Made by a program: the position numbers and the translations under genes. Of a stretch of DNA of 64,000 nucleotides, positions 8,907 to 17,130 are shown piece by piece. Within the stretch, counting starts at the first letter, position 1; every line of letters starts with the position of its first letter. Under the pieces are notes generated by a model. It had not been told where the DNA came from, did no database searches, and saw only the letters and a list, made by a program, of their open reading frames with translations. This stretch comes from SVFI01 sp964519385 (GTDB lineage Bacteria > Bacillota > Clostridia > Lachnospirales > Lachnospiraceae), in contig CAZFLR010000001.1 of assembly GCA_964519385.1 (NCBI GenBank), forward strand, positions 124,001-188,000, read 5' to 3'.

Positions 8907-9800
8907 CTATAAAGTATCACACCTACCCATTTTCCCTTTCTTATAGTCTTTCCATGCACGCATGATATACCTGTCATTTTTTTTATAAAACGGGTAAATT
9001 AAAAACTTCACAAAAAACTTACTGTAAGTAAATAATCTTGCCGGAAACTTCAAATCCTTTTTATACTTATTCATATAATACAGCTTATTTCTTGTCATAT
9101 AATAAACCTGAACTTTGGAGTCCGAGCCGCCTCCGGCACTGCTTACCTTATGCCACATAACAGCTTTAGGTACATACACAATCTTAATTCCCTCACGGAT
9201 TACTCTTGCACACAAATCCGTGTCATCAAAATACATAAAGACCTCTTCATCTATCATCCCTACTGTTTCAAATACACTTTTGTGTATCAGCATACAACAG
9301 GTCGGCGAATATGTGATTTCTTTTTGTATATCATATCTTCCACAATCTGTTTCAAAATTGCCCCAATGCTCAGATTCTCCTTTGTTCCAAACCAAAGCAC
9401 CACCGGCAAACCACAACATGTCATGAGGCTCATAATAATAAATTTTCGGAACTGTAATCGTGTCCGGCGAAGCATTTTCTGCCAGAATACGAATTGTGTC
9501 CCGATCCAATTCAATGTCGTTGTTTAACAGCAAAACATAATCGACATTTAATTCATCAACAGCATATCTGATTCCGATATTATTTCCTCTTGCAACTCCT
9601 ACATTTTCTCCCTGAATTAAATAGTGTACCTGCGGATAGGATTTTTTTGCCATTTCAATAGAATGGTCCTTTGAGCCACTATCTACAATAATAACCTCAA
9701 GATTTTGATAGTTTGAAGTATATATGGTTTTCAATGCATCATTCTGATACTTTTCACCATTGTAATTTACAATTACAATTCCAATCTTTTCATTTTCCAT
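8907..9800 (-). CDS. Glycosyltransferase family 2 (rhamnosyltransferase-like)
   Basis: The 297-residue protein is a GT-A fold family 2 enzyme. It opens with IGIVIVNYNGEKY and has the nucleotide-binding VIIVDSGSKD, the metal-binding DIELD-type motif (LLLNNDIELD), and the GMIDEEVFMYFDDTDLC stretch typical of bacterial rhamnosyl- and related transferases. It has no long membrane segment, though the C terminus has a short amphipathic region. It would add one sugar to the lipid-linked unit. Its ATG at 9800 overlaps the previous stop as TAATG, indicating coupled translation. The sugar transferred cannot be determined; no dTDP-rhamnose genes other than the RmlD at 33566 are in the window. Confidence 0.88.
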   Translation of the reverse strand: MENEKIGIVIVNYNGEKYQNDALKTIYTSNYQNLEVIIVDSGSKDHSIEMAKKSYPQVHYLIQGENVGVARGNNIGIRYAVDELNVDYVLLLNNDIELDRDTIRILAENASPDTITVPKIYYYEPHDMLWFAGGALVWNKGESEHWGNFETDCGRYDIQKEITYSPTCCMLIHKSVFETVGMIDEEVFMYFDDTDLCARVIREGIKIVYVPKAVMWHKVSSAGGGSDSKVQVYYMTRNKLYYMNKYKKDLKFPARLFTYSKFFVKFLIYPFYKKNDRYIMRAWKDYKKGKMGRCDTL

Positions 9801-10933
9801 TATTCTTTATCCTTCTTAAAGCAATCTAATACTTTTTCCGCAATATTGCCCCATTCAAAATCGGAACGATACTGTGTATTGCTTAAGCCAGCCTGATAAT
9901 AATTACCATTTTCGCTATAATCGAGAATTGCCTGAATCATTTCTTCCTGATTCGCACACATCTTCACACCTGATGCATTGTCGAAAAGCTGTCTTGCTTC
10001 TTTGTCTCCCTGTGATGTCACAACAGCGACGCTCCTTCCGAGAAATGCCAAAAAACTTCCTCTTCGTAACGTCAGTCCATCCTCATACGGCAAAACAGCA
10101 ATGTCAATCATGTCCAGTTTTTCTTCAATCTCATTCTCCGGAAGAAAACCTGTAATTATAATCTTCTCTGTCAGGTTTTTTTCAGAAATTAATCTTTGTA
10201 TTGTCTGCTGATATCCGTCAAACGCACTTGTTAAATTCGGCGGAAAACCGCCTAATAAATAATAGCGGTATTTATCAGGGTATTGTTTTTCAATCCTGCT
10301 CCATAATTCAATCAGTTTTTCAATTCCTTTTCCCGGATATATGCCACCAAAAAAAGCCAGATTGATTTTGTCTTTCTTTCCTTCTTCCGATTTCTTTTTC
10401 GGAGTATCTGCCCAGTTAATATTGGAACCGATTCCTGTCTTAAAGACTTTTCTTCCGAATTTCTTTTTTAAATACTCATATTCCACAAAAGAAGGTGTGT
10501 CCAAATGATGACAGAACCTGACCAGTGGCCAAGTGAATATCTTTCGCGCCGGTCTGCACATTGTATATTCATGCAGGCGCAGATGGCACTCTATTTTTTT
10601 CTTTGAAAATAAATTGTGCCAGCGTATCATAAGAGGCATAAAACTGATTGCCAAATCCTTTTTATATCCGTTTCCACAGTATTCAATCAGAATCTGTGTG
10701 ATATTCTGTTCTTCCGCATACTTCAAAAGTTTTCGGATGGTTCTATATTTCCAATCAGGCACCAACATAGCATTTTCATATTTCTGTTCCTGCACATATT
10801 CTTTTATGCCCGGAATATCCGTTGTAACAAGACGTATTCCTGTCATTTCATTCATGGAAGCAAATAGTTTTCCGGCCGCATCTCCTATTCCGTCTCCAAG
10901 CCGCGGAAAACTTCCTGTAATGTATAAAATCAT
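9800..10933 (-). CDS. Glycosyltransferase family 4-like
   Basis: The 377-residue protein is a GT-B glycosyltransferase with divergent sequence. The donor-binding half shows LAFFGGIYPGKGIEKLIELW followed by IIITGFLPENEIEEKLDMID and AVLPYEDGLTLRRGS, in which the usual E-x7-E motif is degenerate. It is cytosolic, with no membrane segment. The ATG at 10933 overlaps the stop of the epimerase gene by four bases (ATGA), and its own stop overlaps the next start as TAATG, so three genes are translationally linked. Role: one step of repeat-unit assembly. Family membership is likely; substrate unknown. Confidence 0.78.
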   Translation of the reverse strand: MILYITGSFPRLGDGIGDAAGKLFASMNEMTGIRLVTTDIPGIKEYVQEQKYENAMLVPDWKYRTIRKLLKYAEEQNITQILIEYCGNGYKKDLAISFMPLMIRWHNLFSKKKIECHLRLHEYTMCRPARKIFTWPLVRFCHHLDTPSFVEYEYLKKKFGRKVFKTGIGSNINWADTPKKKSEEGKKDKINLAFFGGIYPGKGIEKLIELWSRIEKQYPDKYRYYLLGGFPPNLTSAFDGYQQTIQRLISEKNLTEKIIITGFLPENEIEEKLDMIDIAVLPYEDGLTLRRGSFLAFLGRSVAVVTSQGDKEARQLFDNASGVKMCANQEEMIQAILDYSENGNYYQAGLSNTQYRSDFEWGNIAEKVLDCFKKDKE

Positions 10934-11769
10934 ATGTTTTTACCCCGTTTAGACATAATTGTCATAATTTTATCACTGGATCCCCATACTGCTTTGGAAT
11001 CATATGGTCTGTCCGGAAATTTTCCGTAATCAAGCTTAATTGCATAGCCATTTTCCGCAATGAACCGCTCTACACGGTCGCAAAGCCTCTCCGGCCTCCC
11101 GGAACATATATTTATAATGCCGTTAACTTCATCCTGTTGCACTGCAGACGAAACCTGTACACAAAACTCGTCATAATCAATAAAATCAAATTGATTTTGT
11201 CCCATCGTGAAAGGAAAAAGTTTTTTCCCTTCTTTCTCTGCGGCTGTTATTTTTGAAAAAACTGAACATCCGTATTCCGTATTTCCAACGATATAATAGC
11301 CTCTCAACCATTGAAATATCACATCATTTTGTTTTGCCAATAACTGTGTTGCACTTCTTAACGCATCCTTTGAAATCCCATACATGCTCTGTGGCCAGCA
11401 CGGTGTATGCTCCGAAATACATCCTTCAAAAAAACCGACCTCATGCATACTTCCCATCACGGCAATGCGCCTGATTCCGCTTTTCACCATTTTTTCAATA
11501 AACGATATGTGTTTCGGCAAATCCTTCATATGATTCTCCGAATTATGCACAAAACCGTCTCTCCATGCCATATGAAGCACTGCATCCGGCTGTCCGAAAT
11601 AGGTATACGGATCCTCTACCGAAAAAAGGTCTGTCGGTATCAATGTCGCTTTTTTATTAATATGATTTACCTGCAAGTCAGTTGCAACCACCTCTGCTCC
11701 GTCCTGTAACAAAGCTTCCACAACACCACTTCCAAGATAACCGTTTGCTCCTGTAACAAGTATTTTCAT
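10930..11769 (-). CDS. NAD-dependent sugar epimerase/dehydratase (extended SDR)
   Basis: The 279-residue protein has the Rossmann NAD(P) motif VTGANGYLGSG at the N terminus, a catalytic YGISK (YxxxK) near residue 134, and the overall length of an extended short-chain dehydrogenase acting on nucleotide sugars. The region VMGSMHEVG occupies the usual Ser/Thr position. I place the start at the ATG at 11769, because GGAGG lies just upstream; an ATG 18 bases earlier would bury that site in the coding sequence. It is likely to make or modify a nucleotide sugar for this operon, or to reduce a keto-sugar. Whether it epimerises, dehydrates or reduces is not clear. Confidence 0.8.
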   Translation of the reverse strand: MKILVTGANGYLGSGVVEALLQDGAEVVATDLQVNHINKKATLIPTDLFSVEDPYTYFGQPDAVLHMAWRDGFVHNSENHMKDLPKHISFIEKMVKSGIRRIAVMGSMHEVGFFEGCISEHTPCWPQSMYGISKDALRSATQLLAKQNDVIFQWLRGYYIVGNTEYGCSVFSKITAAEKEGKKLFPFTMGQNQFDFIDYDEFCVQVSSAVQQDEVNGIINICSGRPERLCDRVERFIAENGYAIKLDYGKFPDRPYDSKAVWGSSDKIMTIMSKRGKNI

Positions 11770-11788
11770 TCTTTCCTCCGCTTTCACT

Positions 11789-12286
11789 TCAGCCCATCAT
11801 TTCACTCACTATAACTTCCAGTGCCTGATTAAACTTTTGATTATTACTCGTCCGGCTAAATGGAATTTCTTCCACAATCTGTTCATAGCCGGTGATTGCA
11901 TTTTCAAGCTCCTCCGTATCTTCTACCAGAATAATATTCCCCATCCGCGCTTTCACTTCCCGGCAAAAATCCAGTTGATGATCATTGACATGTTCATCAT
12001 ATTTCTTCTGTCGTGGTACAACAATCGGAATTTTCCCAATCTGCAGGGGCGCGATAAAACTGGAAGGTCCTCCATGCGTAATTATAATTCCGGCTTTTGC
12101 AATATACTCCTGCATAGCATTATAAGAAAGCAGTTTGCTGTATGCACAATATTTCGGCACATAATTACTGAAACCGGTCTGAATCATCACATCTTCTGTA
12201 ATCCTCCCGGTTTCTTTCAATTTATCAATCTGCATAATCAGTCTGTCAAATTGTTGTTCATGAGTTCCAACTGTTACAAAAATCAT
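11789..12286 (-). CDS. Alg13/EpsF-like catalytic subunit of two-part glycosyltransferase
   Basis: The 165-residue protein matches the C-terminal half of family 28 glycosyltransferases (MurG-like), as in Alg13, PssE and Cps14G. It begins MIFVTVGTHEQQFDRL and has the donor-binding IITHGGPSSFIAPL and IPIVVPRQKKYDEH motifs. It is only active with a membrane-bound Alg14-type partner, which is the gene immediately upstream (12308-12757). Together they would transfer a sugar, in streptococcal capsules a galactose or glucuronate, as the second residue on the lipid-linked primer. A GAGAGG site lies just before the ATG at 12286. The assignment to the pair is strong; the sugar is not known. Confidence 0.88.
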   Translation of the reverse strand: MIFVTVGTHEQQFDRLIMQIDKLKETGRITEDVMIQTGFSNYVPKYCAYSKLLSYNAMQEYIAKAGIIITHGGPSSFIAPLQIGKIPIVVPRQKKYDEHVNDHQLDFCREVKARMGNIILVEDTEELENAITGYEQIVEEIPFSRTSNNQKFNQALEVIVSEMMG

Positions 12287-12307
12287 TTCCGACCTCTCAC
12301 GTTTTTT

Positions 12308-12757
12308 CTAAAAAATACTTCCAAGATGTATCGCCTTAGGATACACATCTTTCATTTCTTCCCACTGTACAATAAATTTATCCGTCACAGGATAAACCAT
12401 TTTCCCGGTCATTGTGGAATGATCGATTCGATCAAATACTTCAATATATATTGTTTTTGCTCCATACAATTTACCGATATAGAAAAAAGGAACCGCAACA
12501 GCCGCTCCGGATGAAATGATTAAATCCGGTCTTTCTTTTTTTAATACCTTAAACGCAAGTCGTGTGTTGATAATAAGAGCTTTCAAACTCCTGTTGGTAG
12601 GATAGTAACAAGGATACATTTTCTCTCCTTCTAAAAGACTTCTCGCGTCCTCCTTATCAAAGGTAACCCAAAATCTTTCTTTATTCTGCCAAAAGGGTTT
12701 CAGCATATACAAATGAGTTAAATGTCCGCCAGAGGATCCGACCAAACACACTTTCAT
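12308..12757 (-). CDS. Alg14/PssD-like membrane partner of the glycosyltransferase
   Basis: The 149-residue protein is the Alg14/PssD/Cps14F-type subunit: it starts MKVCLVGSSGGHLTHLYML, which is the characteristic GSSGGH motif, and contains the PDLIISSGAAVAVPFFYIG segment. This subunit brings the acceptor-binding half and recruits the catalytic Alg13-like partner to the membrane. The two genes lie 21 bases apart in the expected order for streptococcal capsule loci, where they act just after the priming transferase. Start ATG at 12757. Both halves are near standard length with no sign of damage. Confidence 0.88.
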   Translation of the reverse strand: MKVCLVGSSGGHLTHLYMLKPFWQNKERFWVTFDKEDARSLLEGEKMYPCYYPTNRSLKALIINTRLAFKVLKKERPDLIISSGAAVAVPFFYIGKLYGAKTIYIEVFDRIDHSTMTGKMVYPVTDKFIVQWEEMKDVYPKAIHLGSIF

Positions 12758-12784
12758 ATCTATTTTCTTCCTTCACGAAATTTT

Positions 12785-14248
12785 TTAATAAATCACAACG
12801 TAACCCAGCAGGTTTATTTTTTGCTGTTTGCAGATTTCAACTTCTCTGAGCACTTCCTGATAAAGCGATTTCTCTGCTTTTTCCACAAATACTACCTGTC
12901 CGATTTCCACTAGCTTCTCCAGGGCTTCTGCATTATATAAAACCGGATTGGTAAATACAATCGTAATTCCGTCCTGTTTTAAACGTCTTGCAAGTTCTTC
13001 CACTACTGCTTTTTCCTCATCTCCACAAATTGCCCCCGAAACCAGCAGTGTCTTATTTTCTGAATTTTTAAGAGAAATCCGGATATTAGCCGCCGTCATT
13101 TCATAGGCCTTATCCTGTTCAAAATATCTCTTATTATAATGACGAAGTGCGATAAACATTTTGTCAATGAAACCAAACCACTTCTTTTTCTTCTTCGCAG
13201 CAGTCTGAATATTTCCCAGCAGTTTTGTGTTATAAACCATCTCGAAATCATCTTCAAGACGGACCTTGCCATTGATCATATACAGCAATCCCCATAATGC
13301 AAATGCAACAAATGCTCCTGCCAGAAAACCGAGAACCACCATTTTTTTGCTTATTGCAGGTTCCGAAGTCACTGTCGGTGCTTCGTCTTTCTCCGCCACA
13401 TCTGCCGACTCTTTTTCAATCAGACTCACATATGTTTTCTGCTGATCGTTAAATTTACTTTTTAAGTTTGACATATGCGTTGATATAATCTGCAACTTTC
13501 CTGCGTTATCCGTCTGATATGCCAAAAGCTCTGCATCTGCCATCAAATGACAGGCATCCTGAATCAATGTGATTTCATGCTCACCAATCCGTCGTTCAAC
13601 ATCGCTTTTATGTGCCTGTAATTCTTCTTTCACAAGTTCCTTTAACTCATTGCAAAGCTCTTCGCTGTCAGCATATACAGAAACTGTGAAAATCCCGCTT
13701 TCCGGAACACTTTTTATTGCAGCATTTTCTCCATACTTGTTTTCACTGTCAACAAGCTCCATTCCATAAGCAGCCGGAATCTCCTCACCAAGCAAAGTGT
13801 TCAGCTTTTCTTCAAATTGCTCTGTATTCAAAACCGCCGTATAACTGCTGATCATTGCCGAAACATTATTCGTCTTGGAAATCGCCGGATACTCAACCTC
13901 AAAATAATTATCTACATAATAACTGACTTCTCCTCTATAGAAGTTGTTGGCATCCAACTGCATAATCAATGAATTTTTGTTATAAAGCTCCTGATTCTTA
14001 TACACCTCTGCATAATTACAATAAACATCTGCAGCATTTTTTTCATCTGCCGTAAGCACAAGTGCCAGTTCTTCACTTTTCTGCTCCGGAGCTTGCGCGC
14101 TTTCAGCCTGAGCACTCTTGTAATAACTGAATCCCCCTGCCATCACAGCAAAAATAATTGCACACACACAAATACTTCTCCACTTCAAACATACAGCCCA
14201 AAGCATGTCCCATATATTAATTTCTCTCTCTGTGATGCTCTTATCCAT
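12785..14248 (-). CDS. Wzz/CpsC-type chain-length protein fused to a degenerate tyrosine-kinase domain
   Basis: The 487-residue protein has a Wzz/CpsC layout: membrane helix at about 25-42, a large external region rich in coiled coil (about 190-285), and a second helix at about 303-325. After it come about 160 cytosolic residues resembling a CpsD/BY-kinase. In that domain the P-loop position reads SGAICGDEEK (about 404-413) instead of the G-x-G-K-[ST] form, the Walker A' and B aspartates are not seen, and the domain is only about 110 residues, so it looks catalytically dead. The C-terminal INLLGYVVIY matches the end of the kinase fold. No Tyr-rich tail is present. It would set polymer length without the usual phosphorylation cycle unless a separate kinase exists outside the window. 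Confidence 0.8.
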   Translation of the reverse strand: MDKSITEREINIWDMLWAVCLKWRSICVCAIIFAVMAGGFSYYKSAQAESAQAPEQKSEELALVLTADEKNAADVYCNYAEVYKNQELYNKNSLIMQLDANNFYRGEVSYYVDNYFEVEYPAISKTNNVSAMISSYTAVLNTEQFEEKLNTLLGEEIPAAYGMELVDSENKYGENAAIKSVPESGIFTVSVYADSEELCNELKELVKEELQAHKSDVERRIGEHEITLIQDACHLMADAELLAYQTDNAGKLQIISTHMSNLKSKFNDQQKTYVSLIEKESADVAEKDEAPTVTSEPAISKKMVVLGFLAGAFVAFALWGLLYMINGKVRLEDDFEMVYNTKLLGNIQTAAKKKKKWFGFIDKMFIALRHYNKRYFEQDKAYEMTAANIRISLKNSENKTLLVSGAICGDEEKAVVEELARRLKQDGITIVFTNPVLYNAEALEKLVEIGQVVFVEKAEKSLYQEVLREVEICKQQKINLLGYVVIY

Positions 14249-14274
14249 CGCTTACTCTCCTTCTGTTCTCCTCA

Positions 14275-15699
14275 TTATTTTGCCCCTCTTCCAAACAGAA
14301 CAACGCCTATCGTCTGGAAAAGTATTTTGATATCAAGTGACAATGACCAGTGGTCAATATAGTCAAGATCCATCTTCACGACTTCCTCGAAATCCGTCAC
14401 TTTACCACGTCCCTTTACCTGCCACATTCCGGTAAGTCCCGGAGTGATGCTCATCCGCCTGCGGTAATAATTACTGTATTGTTCAAACTCATCCTCGGTC
14501 GGCGGTCTTGTCCCGACCAGACTCATATCACCCCTGAGCACATTGAAAAACTGCGGAAATTCATCAATGCTTGTCTTGCGCAGAAATCTTCCCACCCGGG
14601 TGATACGTGGATCATTCTCCATCTTAAACATCAGAGAATCCGACATTTCATTTTTTTCTGCAAGCTCTTTCTTGCGCTCCTCCGCGTCGATGTACATGGA
14701 ACGGAATTTAAATATCTTAAAACGCCTTCCGTTCTTTCCGATTCTGGTCTGTGCAAAAAATACAGGTCCTTTGGATTCAAACCTGATTGCCAGTGCCACA
14801 AACGGTGTGAGCACTATTGTGATAAGGCTTCCCACCATTCCGCCGCAAACGTCGATAAAACGCTTGATAATCATACGGCGGTAATCAAAATACTGAAGGG
14901 AGAAGGTCATCACCGCATAGCCTGCAAAATTCCCCGCTGTCTTTCCTGCCAGATTCAGCTCCTTCATTTCTACATTGTAATGGCATACAACTCCCATCGT
15001 CTGAAAATCAAGTATCAGCGTGCGGACCTCCTTTGCCGAAATGCCCGGAAGATACATAAAGACTTCATCGAGGGGCATCTGTCTGGAAACCTCAAAAAGG
15101 TCATGTCTGCCCGCCACTATCGGAATTCCCTGAATCTCCTCCCCTTCAAAATCCGAATCAAGGATAGCAATCGCTGTCACCTCATAGTTCCACGGCTTGG
15201 AGGCAAGAATGTGTCTGATAAGCTCTTCTGCGTAATCACTCTCCGTCACCACCATAACCTTGTCACTGCTGTTGCTCTTCTGATAATACCTGAGCATAAA
15301 CGCCTTAAATGTGCAATGCGCTCCCAACGTATAAACAAAATTGGCTATCGCGAAATAGACGAAGGTGAGGCGGGAATAATCGCCTGCCACCTGGGTCAGG
15401 AACATAATGATTGCTATCGCTGCCATCATGACTACATCATACTTGACAACTGCAACCGTCTCAACGAAATATCCTCTCTTAAAAAAGCCCCGGTTCCAGT
15501 CTGCCATTACATTGTACAGGAGACTGAACAGCATCATGTAAATTCCCACTGTATAGTGCACCTGTACTGACAATGCCTGCTGCACATTTCCGAAACGGAT
15601 AATAAGTGCCGTCGCCAGTGCAGCAATCACGCAGAGAAGATCAATCAATATTAAACTGTAGGTCTCCAATAATCTGCTTTTCCGATTAATTGCCTGCAT
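14275..15699 (-). CDS. Undecaprenyl-phosphate glycosylphosphotransferase (priming enzyme)
   Basis: The 474-residue protein primes repeat-unit synthesis by moving a sugar-1-phosphate onto undecaprenyl phosphate. It has four to five N-terminal membrane segments (about 12-125), a Rossmann-like central domain (about 140-260), a further hydrophobic segment near 280-300, and the catalytic bacterial sugar transferase domain with FKIFKFRSM, RKTSIDEFPQFFNVLRGDMS and GLTGMWQVKGRG. The Asp-Glu pair in the second motif is the catalytic dyad region of this family. It is the second gene of the operon, 25 bases after neuB. Start ATG at 15699 with AGGGGA upstream. Whether it transfers Glc-, Gal- or HexNAc-phosphate is not readable. 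Confidence 0.93.
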   Translation of the reverse strand: MQAINRKSRLLETYSLILIDLLCVIAALATALIIRFGNVQQALSVQVHYTVGIYMMLFSLLYNVMADWNRGFFKRGYFVETVAVVKYDVVMMAAIAIIMFLTQVAGDYSRLTFVYFAIANFVYTLGAHCTFKAFMLRYYQKSNSSDKVMVVTESDYAEELIRHILASKPWNYEVTAIAILDSDFEGEEIQGIPIVAGRHDLFEVSRQMPLDEVFMYLPGISAKEVRTLILDFQTMGVVCHYNVEMKELNLAGKTAGNFAGYAVMTFSLQYFDYRRMIIKRFIDVCGGMVGSLITIVLTPFVALAIRFESKGPVFFAQTRIGKNGRRFKIFKFRSMYIDAEERKKELAEKNEMSDSLMFKMENDPRITRVGRFLRKTSIDEFPQFFNVLRGDMSLVGTRPPTEDEFEQYSNYYRRRMSITPGLTGMWQVKGRGKVTDFEEVVKMDLDYIDHWSLSLDIKILFQTIGVVLFGRGAK

Positions 15700-15724
15700 A
15701 ATTTTCCCCTGTTTCTTTTCTGTT

Positions 15725-16606
15725 CTATACCGTGCGGAGTTTCTTTCTCTGCGCAGCTTCGCTCTCTGACATGTATTTCACCCCGTCACCGAGAGCATCA
15801 TATACATTTTGAATACGCTTGTTGAGCATGTCCATCGCATGAACCTCAAGGCTGGCCTTGTGATCGCTTCCCCACATATTATGTGAAAGTGTCACATGTC
15901 TTTCAATGACACACGCGCCAAGAACGGCTGCTGCAATTGACGGCTCCAGATTCTCCTCGTGTCCGCTGTAGCCCACCAGACAGTCGTAACGGTTGCGGAG
16001 CGTTTCAATCATACGGAGATTCAAATCCTTAACCGGTGCCGGATATGCACTGTTGGTATGCAGGAGGATATAGTCTCCGTGACCATATTTCTCAAGCACC
16101 TCTACTGCATGATCCACCTCGTCCATCATTGTCATTCCCGTAGAAAGAATCACAGGCTTTCCTGAGCGTGCAGCCTCCGCAATCATCTCATCACGACCGT
16201 TTGAAGCACTTGCTACCTTAATATACGGAACATCATACTTAAGCAGGAACTCAAGACTCGGCATATCCCACGGAGAAGCACTCCATGTCATACCCTTGTC
16301 CCTGCAATATGCGTCAATGATGTCATACTGTTCCTTTTCAAACTCTACTCTGTACTTATATTCCAGATATGTCATCTCACCCCACGGTGTGGAGCGCGGA
16401 ACCTTTTTCTGTTCCTCCGGAACCGCGAGCTCCGGTGTGCGCTTCTGGAACTTCACATTATGCCATCCTGTGGCATTAGCTGCATCCATCAGCTTCTTCG
16501 CGATGTCGATGTCTCCGTTGTGATTAATTCCAATCTCTGCAATCATATACGGACGACTTGTTTCATTTACAATATAATTACCTATTTTTATTTCTTTATT
16601 TGCCAT
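15725..16606 (-). CDS. neuB: NeuB-type nonulosonic acid synthase lacking the SAF domain
   Basis: The 293-residue protein is the TIM-barrel of the sialic acid synthase family, which condenses phosphoenolpyruvate with an N-acyl hexosamine. Seen are AEIGINHNG (Glu24), VKFQK, GYSGHE (His216) and VIERHVTL (His237), the two metal-binding histidines, and SDHKASLE (Asp248). Two things are odd. The chain ends right after the barrel (QRKKLRTV); the C-terminal SAF domain of about 60 residues, which in NeuB supplies an active-site Arg, is absent, with only 25 bases to the next gene. The usual K-[IV]-x-S-x-E motif reads KVASAS (130-135), replacing the Glu. The ATG at 16606 is chosen for its AGGAGA site; a TTG two codons upstream is unlikely. 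First gene of the polysaccharide operon. Confidence 0.87.
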   Translation of the reverse strand: MANKEIKIGNYIVNETSRPYMIAEIGINHNGDIDIAKKLMDAANATGWHNVKFQKRTPELAVPEEQKKVPRSTPWGEMTYLEYKYRVEFEKEQYDIIDAYCRDKGMTWSASPWDMPSLEFLLKYDVPYIKVASASNGRDEMIAEAARSGKPVILSTGMTMMDEVDHAVEVLEKYGHGDYILLHTNSAYPAPVKDLNLRMIETLRNRYDCLVGYSGHEENLEPSIAAAVLGACVIERHVTLSHNMWGSDHKASLEVHAMDMLNKRIQNVYDALGDGVKYMSESEAAQRKKLRTV

Positions 16607-16632
16607 AACCAATCTCCTTTTTACTTTAGAGC

Positions 16633-16674
16633 ATTATCTAGTACATTCTACACCCAAACAATATCATTTGTAAA
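16633..16674 (-). promoter_or_regulatory. Promoter(s) of the neuB polysaccharide operon
   Basis: Two overlapping sigma-A-type promoters can be read on the minus strand. One has -35 TTGTTT (16656-16661) and -10 GATAAT (16633-16638) with a 17-base spacer. The other has -35 TTTACA (16669-16674) and -10 TAGAAT (16645-16650) with an 18-base spacer. Both would give a leader of about 20-35 bases before the ATG at 16606. The upstream neighbour ends in a terminator, so the 16.6-kb operon must start here. Confidence 0.6.
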
Positions 16675-16688
16675 GCAATGTGCATATA

Positions 16689-16728
16689 AAAACACCTGTC
16701 TGCGTTGTCGCCCCACAGACAGGTGTTT
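16689..16728 (-). terminator. Rho-independent terminator after the Spo0A-like gene
   Basis: On the minus strand a 12-base perfect stem (16716-16727 pairing with 16691-16702, GC-rich core CACCTGTCTG) with a 13-base loop is followed by a T-rich run. It lies 4 bases after the stop of the Spo0A-like gene and separates it from the neuB operon promoter. Confidence 0.85.
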
Positions 16729-16731
16729 CCA

Positions 16732-17130
16732 TCATTCATAATCTCTTTGGCTTATTTCGTCCTCTTCATCGTAAAGCTGAATTTCGTCCGCCAGCCTTGC
16801 GATATATTCGCTGTTTGTCGGTCTGCCCTTACCGGCGCTTGCCGAAAACCCGAAAATTTTCTCCATGGCTTCCATGTTACCTCGCTGCCATGATACTTCA
16901 ATTGCATTACGTATTGCTCTTTCGACCTTTTGTCCGGTTGTGTTATGCTCTTTCGCTACATCCGGGTACAAAAGCTTCGTAATACTGCTTACCAGCTCCA
17001 TATCCTCTGTCGTCATAAGCACGGCAGTTCTTATGTAGTGGTACCCTTTCAGGTGCGCCGGAACTCCCAGCTCCAGCATTAATCTTGTGATTTGGTTTCT
17101 TTTCTTGTTCGTTTTTTCACTCTTTTTCAT
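16732..17130 (-). CDS. Stand-alone Spo0A C-terminal DNA-binding domain protein
   Basis: The 132-residue protein is the effector domain of Spo0A without the receiver domain. It shows LGVPAHLKGYHYIRTA (21-36), the SITKLLYPDVAKEHNTT segment, the recognition helix QKVERAIRNAIE (67-78) and GRPTNSEYIA (102-110), all aligned with the Spo0A effector domain. Full Spo0A has about 130 more N-terminal residues with the phospho-accepting Asp; none is encoded upstream. The start at ATG 17130 overlaps the stop of a 15-codon ORF by ATGA. A longer reading frame with a TTG start at 17208 adds 26 residues but lacks support. Two 0A-box-like sites lie upstream. It sits between manC and the neuB operon, so control of glycan genes is plausible but is inference. 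Confidence 0.87.
   Translation of the reverse strand: MKKSEKTNKKRNQITRLMLELGVPAHLKGYHYIRTAVLMTTEDMELVSSITKLLYPDVAKEHNTTGQKVERAIRNAIEVSWQRGNMEAMEKIFGFSASAGKGRPTNSEYIARLADEIQLYDEEDEISQRDYE

Noticed and set aside
11837..12514. A 225-codon plus-strand open frame across the Alg13/Alg14-like genes
   Set aside because: It covers two conserved genes and the gap between them on the other strand and resembles no protein; shadow.
14350..15570. A 406-codon open frame on the plus strand opposite the priming glycosylphosphotransferase gene
   Set aside because: It is antisense to a clearly conserved enzyme, has no recognisable domain, is rich in His, Cys and Arg as antisense frames often are, and lacks a good ribosome site.
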